Source of the DNA: Modestobacter caceresii
GTDB taxonomy: Bacteria > Actinomycetota > Actinomycetes > Mycobacteriales > Geodermatophilaceae
Assembly: GCF_000761485.1 (NCBI RefSeq)
Contig: NZ_JPMX01000009.1
Location: 41,587-105,586 of the forward strand
DNA length: 64,000 bases
Direction of reading: 5' to 3'
Of the stretch, positions 8,344 through 16,708 are shown in pieces. How positions within the stretch are numbered: the first letter of the stretch is position 1; every line of letters begins with the position of its first letter. The position numbers and the translations under genes are program-made. Under the pieces are notes generated by a model. That model was not told where the DNA came from and ran no database searches. It saw only the letters and a list, made by a program, of their open reading frames with translations.

Positions 8344-9366
8344 TCAGCAGGCGTTGACGACCAGGCGGACGGTGCAGCCGTCGCCGGAGTCGTCGGCCGG
8401 CGACGCGGTCAGGCTGTCGACCGAGCGGCGGGCCAGCCACAGGCCCATCCCGCCGACCCCCATGTCCCCGTGCGCCGGCCCGTAGCCCACCAGCGGGTCG
8501 TCGAAGGCCGTGCCCCGGTCGGTGACCGCGCACAGCAGCCGCTCGGGCGTGCACCACAGCCGCACGTCGACCGGGGGCACGCCGTGCTCGGAGGCGTTCG
8601 CGGTGACCTCGTCGATGGCCAGCACGAAGTCCTGCGCGGCGTCCGCGGACAGGGCGCTGTCGGCCAGCACCCGGTTCAGTGCCCGGCGCAGCGCCCGCAT
8701 GTCCTCGAGGTCGACCATGGCCAGCGTGGGCTCGGTCTCCTCCAGCGGGTCGGGGACGGTGGCGCGCAGCACCTCGCGGAGGAGCTCGTCGGGCGCCCGG
8801 AAGTCCGGGCTGCGGACCACGCCCTCCTCGGTCAACAGCCATGGGTGGGTGGCCCGGGCGATGGCGTCGACGTCCGGGCCGCCCTCGACCGGCGGACCGA
8901 GCAGGCAGATGTGGTCGACCGGGCGCTCGGCGAGCACGTGGTTCACCAGGGCCTCGGTCTGCAGCCACACCGCCGGATCGGCGTCCGGTCCGCCGGGCCC
9001 GGTCACCAGGTGCAGGCGGCGGCCCGCCCCCGGGGCGCACTCGTCGACCAGCCCGGCGATCGCCGCGAGGACGGCCGGTGGCCGGCCGTCGACCGGCTGG
9101 GTCGGGGCGACGTGCACGTCCCCGGCCTCCCGCAGTGCGGTCACCAGCGCACTCGCCACCTTCTCGGGGCAGGCGATCACCACCGGCTCCCCGGCGGCCA
9201 GGGCCTGCCGGAGCACCGGGGCCACCACCCGGGTCAGGTCCTCGCCCGGCTGGAGCACGTGCCCCACGTGCCGGTACCCCTGGTGTTCGACTCCCTGGTG
9301 TTCGACTCCCTGGTGTTCGACCCGCTGGTGCTGGGACGTCTGGTGCTCTTCGTCGCGCTGCGTCAC
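8344..9366 (-). CDS. MEDS-domain plus HATPase regulator, anti-sigma factor RsbA family
   Basis: A 340-residue cytoplasmic protein with an N-terminal MEDS (DcmR-type sensory) domain, about residues 30-200, beginning HVGHVLQPGEDLTRV. The C-terminal HATPase_c_2 domain carries the N-box EVTANASEHG and the G-box GMGLWLARR. This is the layout of RsbA-type regulators thought to phosphorylate anti-sigma antagonists in general stress signalling. The start is GTG 9366, six bases behind GAGGAGGT. The first 32 residues contain a tandem EHQGV repeat. The phytochrome-PP2C protein encoded nearby could act on the same type of partner. Confidence 0.85.
   Translation of the reverse strand: MTQRDEEHQTSQHQRVEHQGVEHQGVEHQGYRHVGHVLQPGEDLTRVVAPVLRQALAAGEPVVIACPEKVASALVTALREAGDVHVAPTQPVDGRPPAVLAAIAGLVDECAPGAGRRLHLVTGPGGPDADPAVWLQTEALVNHVLAERPVDHICLLGPPVEGGPDVDAIARATHPWLLTEEGVVRSPDFRAPDELLREVLRATVPDPLEETEPTLAMVDLEDMRALRRALNRVLADSALSADAAQDFVLAIDEVTANASEHGVPPVDVRLWCTPERLLCAVTDRGTAFDDPLVGYGPAHGDMGVGGMGLWLARRSVDSLTASPADDSGDGCTVRLVVNAC
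9278..9337 (-). repeat. 15-bp tandem repeat in the RsbA-like gene
   Basis: Three nearly identical 15-bp units (CCCTGGTGTTCGACT, at 9278, 9293 and 9308) and a decayed fourth encode consecutive EHQGV pentapeptides. The period is a multiple of three, so copy changes keep the frame. Confidence 0.85.
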
Positions 9367-9500
9367 GGGTCACCTCCTCGTCGTCTTCTCCGACTCAGCC
9401 CCCAGTGCCCGGAGACGGTGATCGGGACACATCGATGCCTGCGGGACACACAGCGGCCGCTCAGGGTTTCGACCGGTGTGCGTCGGGTCAGCGACCAGGA

Positions 9501-10544
9501 GTGGGCGCAGAGGAGCAGGGGAGCCCCATCCAGGCCGAGGAACGCCCCGGTTGCCCCAAGCGGATGGTCTTCGGGCCCTGCGGCGGGGTGCGCGGCGACG
9601 GCGGCTGTGAGCTGGCGCCGCATCCCTGCGTCTTCCTGGCCCCGCCCTTGCCACGCTGGACCGACCCGACCCCGTCGGCGCCGCTGCCTCCGCCGGGCGG
9701 CTTGCTGGACCGGGCGCGGACCGGCCCGGTCGTCCTCACCGACCTCACGGTGCGCCCGTTCGACCCGGCCTCGGTGCGGGCCGTCGTGGCCGCGCTGGCG
9801 CCGGTCAGCGACGGACTGCTGGTCGGGGAGCACCAGAACCGGCCCGACCTCCCGCCCACGCTGATGGCCCAGGAGGTGCTGGCCGCCGGCGGCCGGCCGT
9901 GGACGACGCTGGCCTGCCGGGACCGCAACCGCGTGGTGCTGGAGCAGGAGCTCGCGGGCCTGGCCGCGGTGGGGGTCGACGGGGTGCTCTGCGTGACCGG
10001 CGACGGCCGCGGTCCGGGCGTGCGGCCCGGCGTCAGCTCGGTGTTCGACCTCGACGGCACCCGGCTTGCCGCGCTGGCTGCTGCGGCCGGGCTGACCGCG
10101 GCGGTGCCGGAGTCCCCGGACGCGCCGCCGGTGCCGCTGCGCCCGCAGCGAGTGGCCGAGAAGGAGCGCGCCGGCGCCCGGCTGTGCGTGCTCAACCACG
10201 TGGCCGGCCCGGCCCGGCTCGCCGCCTTCACCGCCGCCGCCCGGGCGGCGGGGGCGACCCTGCCGTTCCTCGCCTCGGTCGCCGTCTACACCGACGAGCG
10301 CTCGGCGCGGGTGCTCCAGGCCTTCCCCGGCCTGCACCTCGACGACGCGGCCGTCGAGCGGGTGCTCGCCGCCCCCGACCCGGTGGCCGCCGGCATCGAG
10401 GCCGCGGTCGGGGAGGCCCGGGCCCTGCTCGCCGTGCCGGGCGTGGTGGGGGTCAACCTGTCCGGGCTGGCGTCGGCCGGCGGACCGGCCGCGGCCGCAG
10501 CAGTCAAGGCCGAGGTGGCCACCAGGATCCGGGAGGGCACGTGA
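9501..10544 (+). CDS. methylenetetrahydrofolate reductase-like protein with N-terminal Cys motif
   Basis: About 347 residues. The N-terminus has CPKRMVFGPCGGVRGDGGCE, the signature of the MTHFR C-terminal-type domain. A TIM-barrel part follows that resembles methylenetetrahydrofolate reductase (LLVGEHQNRP, VLCVTGDGRG, later GVVGVNLSG). Members are expected to act in one-carbon metabolism; the reductase reaction is inferred from family. GTG 9501 is a tentative start, ATG 9435 an alternative; neither has a convincing ribosome site. Its stop overlaps the start of the methyltransferase gene by 4 bases. Confidence 0.65.
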   Translation: MGAEEQGSPIQAEERPGCPKRMVFGPCGGVRGDGGCELAPHPCVFLAPPLPRWTDPTPSAPLPPPGGLLDRARTGPVVLTDLTVRPFDPASVRAVVAALAPVSDGLLVGEHQNRPDLPPTLMAQEVLAAGGRPWTTLACRDRNRVVLEQELAGLAAVGVDGVLCVTGDGRGPGVRPGVSSVFDLDGTRLAALAAAAGLTAAVPESPDAPPVPLRPQRVAEKERAGARLCVLNHVAGPARLAAFTAAARAAGATLPFLASVAVYTDERSARVLQAFPGLHLDDAAVERVLAAPDPVAAGIEAAVGEARALLAVPGVVGVNLSGLASAGGPAAAAAVKAEVATRIREGT

Positions 10545-11335
10545 GCGAGATCGCCAGCGAGGCGATGGAGTCGGAGTTCGGCACGGTGGCCGGCTGGACC
10601 GAGGAGGCGGTGCGCGCGCTCGGGCCGGAGCACGCCGTGCCGGCCGGCTGTCGGGGCAGCGGCAGTGAAGGTGCGCTGCGCTGGCTCGCCGACACGCTGG
10701 CCCTCCGCGCCGGGGACCGGGTGCTCGACGCCGGTGCCGGGGTCGGCGGGCCGGCCGGCTGGCTGGCCGCCGACCGGGGGGTGCGAGCGGTCTGCGTCGA
10801 GCCGATGGCCGAGGCGGTGCACGCCAGCCGCGCGCTGTTCGGGCTGCCGTCGGTGGTGGCGCTGTCCCAGGCGCTGCCGCTCGCCGACGCCTCCTTCGAC
10901 GCCGCCTGGACCCTCGGCGTGCTCTGCACCACCGAGGAGAAGCCGGCGATGCTCGCCGAGCTGGCCCGCGTGCTGGTGCCCGGCGGCCGGCTCGGACTGC
11001 TGGTGTTCGTGGCCGAGGCGCCGCTGCCGCCGCCGCTGCCGGAGGGCAACAGCTTCCCGAGCCCCGCGGAGGTCGACGCCCTGCTGGCCCAGGCAGGCTT
11101 CGCGGTCACCGGCACCGCGGATGCCGATCTCGGCGACAGCCCGCCGGAGTGGCAGCGGCGGGCCGACGCGGTCGAGGCCGAGGTCCGGCGCCGGCACGGG
11201 GACCACCCGGCGTGGGCGCAGGCGGAGGAACAGTCCGGCCGGGTCGGCCGGCTGCTGGGCTCCGGCGCGTTGCGGCCCCGGCTGCTCACCGCCGTCCGCA
11301 GCGGACCGACCGCCAGCGTCGATCAGGTGACCTGA
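10541..11335 (+). CDS. class I SAM-dependent methyltransferase
   Basis: A 264-residue soluble methyltransferase. The SAM-binding motif I is VLDAGAGVGGPAG (about residues 61-73), with an acidic end to strand 2 (CVEPM), motif II-like ASFDAAWTLGVL, and RVLVPGGRLGLL. The acceptor is unknown. GTG 10541 overlaps the previous stop as GTGA, so the two genes are translationally coupled. This suggests a shared methyl-transfer step with the reductase-like protein. The last codons (DQVT) are part of a long nested inverted repeat. Confidence 0.8.
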   Translation: MSEIASEAMESEFGTVAGWTEEAVRALGPEHAVPAGCRGSGSEGALRWLADTLALRAGDRVLDAGAGVGGPAGWLAADRGVRAVCVEPMAEAVHASRALFGLPSVVALSQALPLADASFDAAWTLGVLCTTEEKPAMLAELARVLVPGGRLGLLVFVAEAPLPPPLPEGNSFPSPAEVDALLAQAGFAVTGTADADLGDSPPEWQRRADAVEAEVRRRHGDHPAWAQAEEQSGRVGRLLGSGALRPRLLTAVRSGPTASVDQVT

Positions 11336-11400
11336 TCGATGACTGTCCCCCCGCACCAACGCTGGTGCGGGGGGACAGCCGGTGATCAGGTCACCTGATC
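11321..11400. terminator. 80-bp nested inverted repeat
   Basis: A perfect 16-bp stem with a 4-base loop (11343-11378, CTGTCCCCCCGCACCA and complement) is flanked on both sides by 17-bp arms, GATCAGGTGACCTGATC (11321-11337) and its complement (11384-11400). Each 17-mer is itself palindromic. The inner stem is a strong terminator; the outer palindromes look like protein-binding sites. Confidence 0.8.
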
Positions 11401-11412
11401 ACTGCTGGGCAC

Positions 11413-12492
11413 ATGCGCGGGGCCCGCGGTGTTCACCAGGGCGTGCACGCAGACGTGGTGGTGATCGGGGCCGGCCAGGCCGGGTTGGCGGCGGGGCATG
11501 CGCTGCGGCGGGCCGGTGCGGACTTCGCCGTCCTCGACGGGAACGCCGGGCCGGGCGGCGCCTGGCAGCACCGCTGGCCCTCCCTGCGGCTGGGCGCGGC
11601 CCACCGGATCCACCCGCTGCCCGGCCTGCCCCTGCCCGCTGCCGACCCCGCGGCACCGGCCAGCGAGGTGGTCGCCGACTACTTCGCCGACTACGAGCAG
11701 CGCTTCGACCTGCCAGTCCACCGGCCGGTCGCCGTCCGGTCGGTGCGGCGCACCGCCGAGGGGTTCGCGCTGGACACCAGCGCAGGCGAGTGGACGGCGC
11801 AGGGGCTGGTCAACGCCACCGGCACCTGGACCCGGCCGTTCTGGCCGGCCTATCCCGGGCGTGAGCTGTTCGGGGGTCGCCAGCTGCACGCCGCCGACTA
11901 CCGCGGTGCCGAGGAGTTCCGCGGCCGGCACGTGGTCGTCGTCGGCGGCGGGACGTCGGCGGTGCAGCAGCTGATCGAGATCAGCGCGGTCGCCGACACC
12001 ACCTGGGTCACCCGGCGCGAGCCGGTCTGGCGCAGCGGCGGGTTCGACGAGGACGCCGGCCGGGCCGCGGTGGCGCTGGTCGATCAGCGCGTGCGCGCCG
12101 GGCTGCCCCCGGGCAGCGTCGTCGGCGTGACCGGGCTGGTCGAGACCGACGCGGTGCTCGCCGCCCGGGCCCGGGGTGTGCTGGACCGGCTGCCGGTCTT
12201 CGACCGGCTCACCGCCGACGGGGTGGTCTGGGACGGAGACCCGGGTCGCTTCGTGCCGGCGGACGTCGTCCTGTGGGCCACCGGCTTCCGGCCGGCGCTG
12301 GAGCACCTGGCGCCGCTGCACCTGCGGGGCCCCGGCGGGGGCTCCGCGATGGACGGCACCCGGGTGGTCGCCGAACCCCGGCTGCACCTGGTCGGCTACG
12401 GGCCCTCGGCGAGCACGATCGGGGCCAACCGGTCCGGCCCGAGCGCGGTGCGGGAGCTGCTCCGCACGTTGGGGGGCGATGTCGCGGCCTGA
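11413..12492 (+). CDS. flavin-containing monooxygenase-like oxidoreductase
   Basis: A 359-residue flavoprotein. The FAD-binding motif VVVIGAGQAGLAAG lies at about 15-28, the GPGGAW segment follows, and a second Rossmann motif for NADPH is VVVVGGGTSAVQQL (about 177-190). A late ATGFRP motif is typical of the FMO/Baeyer-Villiger relatives sometimes annotated as lysine/ornithine N-monooxygenase-like. Substrate unknown. The start ATG 11413 lies 12 bp behind the nested palindrome; an internal GTG at 11443 would also keep the FAD motif. Confidence 0.8.
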   Translation: MRGARGVHQGVHADVVVIGAGQAGLAAGHALRRAGADFAVLDGNAGPGGAWQHRWPSLRLGAAHRIHPLPGLPLPAADPAAPASEVVADYFADYEQRFDLPVHRPVAVRSVRRTAEGFALDTSAGEWTAQGLVNATGTWTRPFWPAYPGRELFGGRQLHAADYRGAEEFRGRHVVVVGGGTSAVQQLIEISAVADTTWVTRREPVWRSGGFDEDAGRAAVALVDQRVRAGLPPGSVVGVTGLVETDAVLAARARGVLDRLPVFDRLTADGVVWDGDPGRFVPADVVLWATGFRPALEHLAPLHLRGPGGGSAMDGTRVVAEPRLHLVGYGPSASTIGANRSGPSAVRELLRTLGGDVAA

Positions 12493-12670
12493 ACAGATCT
12501 TGCCGAAGAGAGCAGGGCGGTCCGTCACCCATTGGGACTACAGATAGTCATTGCACGACTACGCTTCCGTACTGTTCGGGGCGAGGGCACCTCGAGCACC
12601 GGCATCCACGCCGATGACGTCCCCAGCGCACCGCGAGTCCGACCCCCGCGTCGGAGACAGGAGCGCCGAC

Positions 12671-13678
12671 GTGGCGTCGGTCCCCAGCACACTCCCCAGC
12701 CCCACCCGCCGGACACGTCGTGACCCGTTCCGGTCGGTCGGCGTGCGGCGCACCACCCTCTGCGGCGTCGCGATGGTGGCCGCCTCGTCCCTCGTCCTCG
12801 TCAGTGCAGGCAGCGCCCAGGCAGCGCCAGCGGCGACCGCGGTGCCGCTGGGCACCGCCGAGCCGTTCGCCGTGCTGTCCGGATCGTCGTTCTCGAACAC
12901 CGGGCCCACCGTGATCGCCGGGGACATCGGCGCGTCCGACCCCTCGATGGTCGGCACCGCCTCGATCACCCTCACCGGCACCAACCACGGCAACGACAGC
13001 GTCACCGCCAGCGCGAACGCCGCCCTGACCAACGCCCTGGTGTCGGCCGCCGGCCAGGGGCCCGGTGACACCATCTCGGCCGACCTGGCCGGACAGACGC
13101 TCACCCCCGGCATCTACACCTCGGCGTCGGCGCTCAGCATCGCCGGCCCCACGCCGCTGGTCCTGGACGGCCAGGGCGACCCGAACGCTGTCTTCCTCTT
13201 CCAGGCCGGTTCCACTCTCATCACCCAGCCGGGCACGTCGGTCAGCCTCATCAACGGGGCGACCGCGTGCAACGTGTTCTGGCAGGTCGGCAGCTCGACC
13301 ACGCTGGGCGTCAACTCGGTCTTCCGCGGCGTCGTCCTGACGCTCACGGACACCACGATGAACACCGGCGCGACGCTGGAGGGCTCGGTGCTCTCCAGCG
13401 GCGCGGTGAGCCTGGACAGCAACACGATCATCCGGCCGGCCTGTGCGACGCCCCCCACGACGCCGCCCACGACAACGCCGCCCACCGCGACACCGACCGC
13501 CACACCGACCGACACCCCCGAACCCACCGCGACGCCGACCGGCACCCCGGCCGCCGCGACCCCGACCGGCACCCCGGACCGGCCCACCACCTACGGCCAG
13601 GTCGGCCGGGTGCCGGTCGGCTCGGTGGACACCGGTGACGGCAGCAACCCCCGGGAGTCGACGTCGACCACGCCGTGA
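12671..13678 (+). CDS. secreted DUF3494 (ice-binding-like) protein
   Basis: About 335 residues. An export signal with an arginine pair (RRTTLCGVAMVAASSLVLV then AGSAQAAP) precedes a DUF3494 domain of about 200 residues (FAVLSGSSFSNTGPTVIAGD, LTPGIYTSASALSI, AVFLFQAGSTLI, LEGSVLSSGAVSLD). A Pro/Thr-rich linker and the tail VPVGSVDTGDGS follow. DUF3494 includes ice-binding and adhesion proteins forming a beta-solenoid; which role applies here is unknown. GTG 12671 has AGGAG seven bases upstream; ATG 12614 lacks one. The stop overlaps the sortase start by 4 bases. Confidence 0.8.
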   Translation: MASVPSTLPSPTRRTRRDPFRSVGVRRTTLCGVAMVAASSLVLVSAGSAQAAPAATAVPLGTAEPFAVLSGSSFSNTGPTVIAGDIGASDPSMVGTASITLTGTNHGNDSVTASANAALTNALVSAAGQGPGDTISADLAGQTLTPGIYTSASALSIAGPTPLVLDGQGDPNAVFLFQAGSTLITQPGTSVSLINGATACNVFWQVGSSTTLGVNSVFRGVVLTLTDTTMNTGATLEGSVLSSGAVSLDSNTIIRPACATPPTTPPTTTPPTATPTATPTDTPEPTATPTGTPAAATPTGTPDRPTTYGQVGRVPVGSVDTGDGSNPRESTSTTP

Positions 13679-14310
13679 CCTCCGGCCGCGCGGCCGGAGT
13701 ACGCCGGCGACCGGTTCAGCTCCGCCTGGTCGGCCTGGCCGCGCTGTTCGCCCTCGGGGCGACCGGTTGCGCCGATGGGACGCCGACCGCGCCCGCAGCC
13801 GGGTCGTCGGTCACCTCGACGCCGACCGCTGCCGCTCCGGTTCAGCCCGCCGTGCTGGCGGCGTCCGTCCCGGTCCGGGTGCAGATCCCGGCCATCGGGG
13901 TGGACTCGGAGCTGATGGACCTCGGCCTGCAGGCCGACGGCACGATGGAGGTACCGGCCGGCGGTTTCCCGGCCGGCTGGTACACCGGGGCGCCGACGCC
14001 CGGCGAGCGGGGGCCGGCGGTACTGGCCGGCCACGTCGACTGGGGCGGGGCACCGGGGGTCTTCGCCGAGCTGCGCGACGTGGTGCCCGGCGACGAGATC
14101 ACCGTGTCCCGCGCTGACGGGAGCACGGCCGTGTTCGCCGTGCAGGAGGTCGGGCAGTACGACAAGGACGACTTCCCGACCGCCGCCGTGTACGGCGACA
14201 TCGACCACGCCGGACTGCGGGTGATCACCTGCGGAGGGGTGTTCGACGAGCTGGCCGGCAGCTACCTGGACAACACCGTCGTCTTCGCGGACCTGGTACC
14301 GCCCGCCTGA
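13675..14310 (+). CDS. class F sortase
   Basis: A 211-residue membrane-tethered or lipid-modified enzyme: one hydrophobic N-terminal segment ending ATGC (possible lipobox, Cys32), a Thr/Ala linker, then the sortase beta-barrel. The catalytic His120 is in LAGHVDW and Cys186 in VITCGG, the class F form. No Arg is present anywhere after the Cys, where sortases normally have the third catalytic residue; the equivalent position is in GSYLDN. The start GTG 13675 overlaps the stop of the DUF3494 gene, strongly suggesting enzyme and substrate. Confidence 0.85.
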   Translation: MTSGRAAGVRRRPVQLRLVGLAALFALGATGCADGTPTAPAAGSSVTSTPTAAAPVQPAVLAASVPVRVQIPAIGVDSELMDLGLQADGTMEVPAGGFPAGWYTGAPTPGERGPAVLAGHVDWGGAPGVFAELRDVVPGDEITVSRADGSTAVFAVQEVGQYDKDDFPTAAVYGDIDHAGLRVITCGGVFDELAGSYLDNTVVFADLVPPA

Positions 14311-14320
14311 CCGGCGGGGG

Positions 14321-16708
14321 TCAGGCGGGGCGGCCCTGCGGGTTGAGCCGCACGGCGACGAGCGCGACGTCGTCGTCCGCGCGGTCGGGCAGCATCCGGG
14401 CCAGCAGCTGGTCGGCCAGCTCGCCGACCGGTGCCTGCCACACCTGGCCGAACTCCTCGCGCAACCGCTCCACCCCGAGGTCGAACAGCTGGTCCCGGCG
14501 CTCGACCAGACCGTCGGTGTAGAGCAGCACGGTCGACCCGCGGAGGATGGTCCGGACGTGGTCCTGGCGCTGGGCCGTGGGTTCCACGCCGAGCAGCAGG
14601 TCCGCGCGGGCGCCGTCGAACACCTCGATCTGCCCGTCGGGGCCGGCGACCACCGGGGGCAGGTGCCCGGCGTTGGCCCAGCGCAGCCGGGTGACCCCGC
14701 GCTCGACCTCCTCGTCGGTCTGCTCCAGCCGGGCGACCAGCACCGACGCCATCGTCCTCAGCTGCAGGCCGGCCATGGCACGGTCGAGTCGCTGGAGCAC
14801 TCCGGCGGGGCTGTCGTCGCTGTCGTAGGCGATCCCGCGCGTCAGCCCCCGCAGCTGGCCCATGCTCGCCGCCGCCTCGGTGTCATGGCCGACGACGTCG
14901 CCGATCACCAGCATGGTCGAGCCGTCGGGCTGCTCGAAGACGTCGTACCAGTCGCCGCCCACCTGCGCGTCCCGGGCGGCCGGCACGTACCGCACCGCGA
15001 CCTCGAGGTGGTCGGGGGACGGCGGTTCCGACAGCAGGCTGCGCTGCAGGGTCAGGGCGCTGCGGGCCACCCGCCGGGAGCGGGCGTACAGCGCCTCCAG
15101 CAGGTGGGTGCGCAGCTCGCCGGCCTCGGCCAGCTCCGCCGGCGTCCACGGATCGGCGCGGTCCCGGACGGTCTCCCGCCACCGGTCGAACGACTTGCGT
15201 GGCGAGAGCCGGACCGTGTCGCCCTCCCGCTCGGCGATCGCCTTGTTGTGCGGATCGCCACCCCAGTCGACCGACTGCACCTGCTCGCCGCGGGTCCAGA
15301 TCACGTACTGCCCCTCGGGCAGCGGCAGGGCCAGCACGCCACAGACCAGCTCGGCCGGGATGTCCAGCTGGGGGGCGACCAGGGGCAGCTGCTCGGTGCT
15401 GACGACGTCGTCGGCCTGCTGCCCGGCCCAGCGCGCCAGCGCAGCGGCCACCTCGGGGGACAACGGGACGCCGGCGCTGCCGGTGTGCCCCTGCAGGTTC
15501 ACCACCACCGAGGAGGCCGGAACGACGTCGAGCAGCCCCGGGCGGCCGAGCACCGTCTCCGACAGCGGCCGTTCCTCGTCCAGCGCCGCAGCGGTGAGCC
15601 ACGCCATCGTCGACCGGACCCGCAGTGCCCGGCGGTGCTCCTCGTCCTCGGCGCGGTCGACCAGCCGGAGCGAGAGCGTGGAGCCGAGGAACTCCGCCGC
15701 CGCACGGGTGGCGTAGGGCGGGGCGTGGGTGCCGGAGTAGTGGTGGCAGGCGATGAGCCCCCACAGCTTCTCCCCGCGCAGCAGCGAGATCGACATCGAG
15801 GCGCGCACGCCCATGTTCTTCAGGTACTCGCAGTGGATCGGCGAGACGCTGCGGAGCGTGGAGTACGTGAGGTCCAGCGGCTGGCCCGTCGCAGGCAGGT
15901 CGACCGGCTCCAGCGGCGACGGCGTGTAGCCGACGTCGTTGATCAGCCGGATCCAGTTCTTCTCGTACAGCGCGCGGGCCTGGGCGGGGATGTCCGAGGC
16001 CGGGTAGTGCAGCCCGAGGAACGAGTTCAGCTCAGGGAGCTTCGCCTCGGCGACGACCTCGCCGTTGTAGTCGGCGTCGTAGCGGTAGACCATCACCCGG
16101 TCGAACCCGGTGAGCCCACGCACCGCCTCAGCGGTGATGTCGTACAGGGCCTGCAGCGAGCCTGCCCGGTTGAGCTCGGCGACCGTCCCGCGCACCGCCT
16201 GGTAGGTGTTCGGGAAGGAGAACGGGCGCGGCCCGTAGGCCGACTCCAGCTCGATGACCAGCGTGCTCGCCGACGGGGTGACCGCCTGGCCGCTGACCGG
16301 CAGGGTGGCCCGGGTGCCGGGGAGCGTGCTGCCGTCGGCGGCGTGGGTCGCCCGGTGCAGGAGTGCGTCGACCGGACGGGGCGTGCCGTCGCCCTCCAGC
16401 ACGAGCTCGACCGGGTTGCGCTCGCGCAGGTCACCGAAGGCGCTGGCCGACCGGGCGATCGCCTCGGCCGGCGCGAGCCCGACGACGTCGGCGAGGGGAC
16501 GGCCCAGGGCGTCGTCCCAGGCCACGCCGACGACGTCGGCCAGGTTGCGGGACACCTGACGGACCACCATGTCCGGCTCGCTGACCGCCAGCAGCACCCC
16601 GCGGGGCTGGATGCTGCCGGGCACGTGGATCGGCTCGCGCTCGCAGTTGCTCAGGTCGACCGGCTCGCCGGGCGCCAGCCAGGGGCCGGTTTGCAGTTGG
16701 TCGGTCAT
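14321..16708 (-). CDS. bacteriophytochrome photosensor fused to a SpoIIE/PP2C phosphatase
   Basis: A 795-residue soluble protein. A PAS domain carries a likely biliverdin-attachment Cys22 (LSNCEREPIHVPGSIQPRG). A GAF domain has YPASDIP at 235-241 and SPIHCEYLKNMGV. A PHY region follows, then a C-terminal SpoIIE-type phosphatase (GGDWYD near 585, VIGDVVGHD, RWANAGHLPP, LLYTDG, ADDDVALV). There is no histidine kinase. It should link red/far-red light to dephosphorylation of a serine-phosphorylated anti-anti-sigma-like partner. Its ATG overlaps the stop of the 47-codon ORF as ATGA, and it ends 10 bp from the convergent sortase gene. Confidence 0.92.
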   Translation of the reverse strand: MTDQLQTGPWLAPGEPVDLSNCEREPIHVPGSIQPRGVLLAVSEPDMVVRQVSRNLADVVGVAWDDALGRPLADVVGLAPAEAIARSASAFGDLRERNPVELVLEGDGTPRPVDALLHRATHAADGSTLPGTRATLPVSGQAVTPSASTLVIELESAYGPRPFSFPNTYQAVRGTVAELNRAGSLQALYDITAEAVRGLTGFDRVMVYRYDADYNGEVVAEAKLPELNSFLGLHYPASDIPAQARALYEKNWIRLINDVGYTPSPLEPVDLPATGQPLDLTYSTLRSVSPIHCEYLKNMGVRASMSISLLRGEKLWGLIACHHYSGTHAPPYATRAAAEFLGSTLSLRLVDRAEDEEHRRALRVRSTMAWLTAAALDEERPLSETVLGRPGLLDVVPASSVVVNLQGHTGSAGVPLSPEVAAALARWAGQQADDVVSTEQLPLVAPQLDIPAELVCGVLALPLPEGQYVIWTRGEQVQSVDWGGDPHNKAIAEREGDTVRLSPRKSFDRWRETVRDRADPWTPAELAEAGELRTHLLEALYARSRRVARSALTLQRSLLSEPPSPDHLEVAVRYVPAARDAQVGGDWYDVFEQPDGSTMLVIGDVVGHDTEAAASMGQLRGLTRGIAYDSDDSPAGVLQRLDRAMAGLQLRTMASVLVARLEQTDEEVERGVTRLRWANAGHLPPVVAGPDGQIEVFDGARADLLLGVEPTAQRQDHVRTILRGSTVLLYTDGLVERRDQLFDLGVERLREEFGQVWQAPVGELADQLLARMLPDRADDDVALVAVRLNPQGRPA

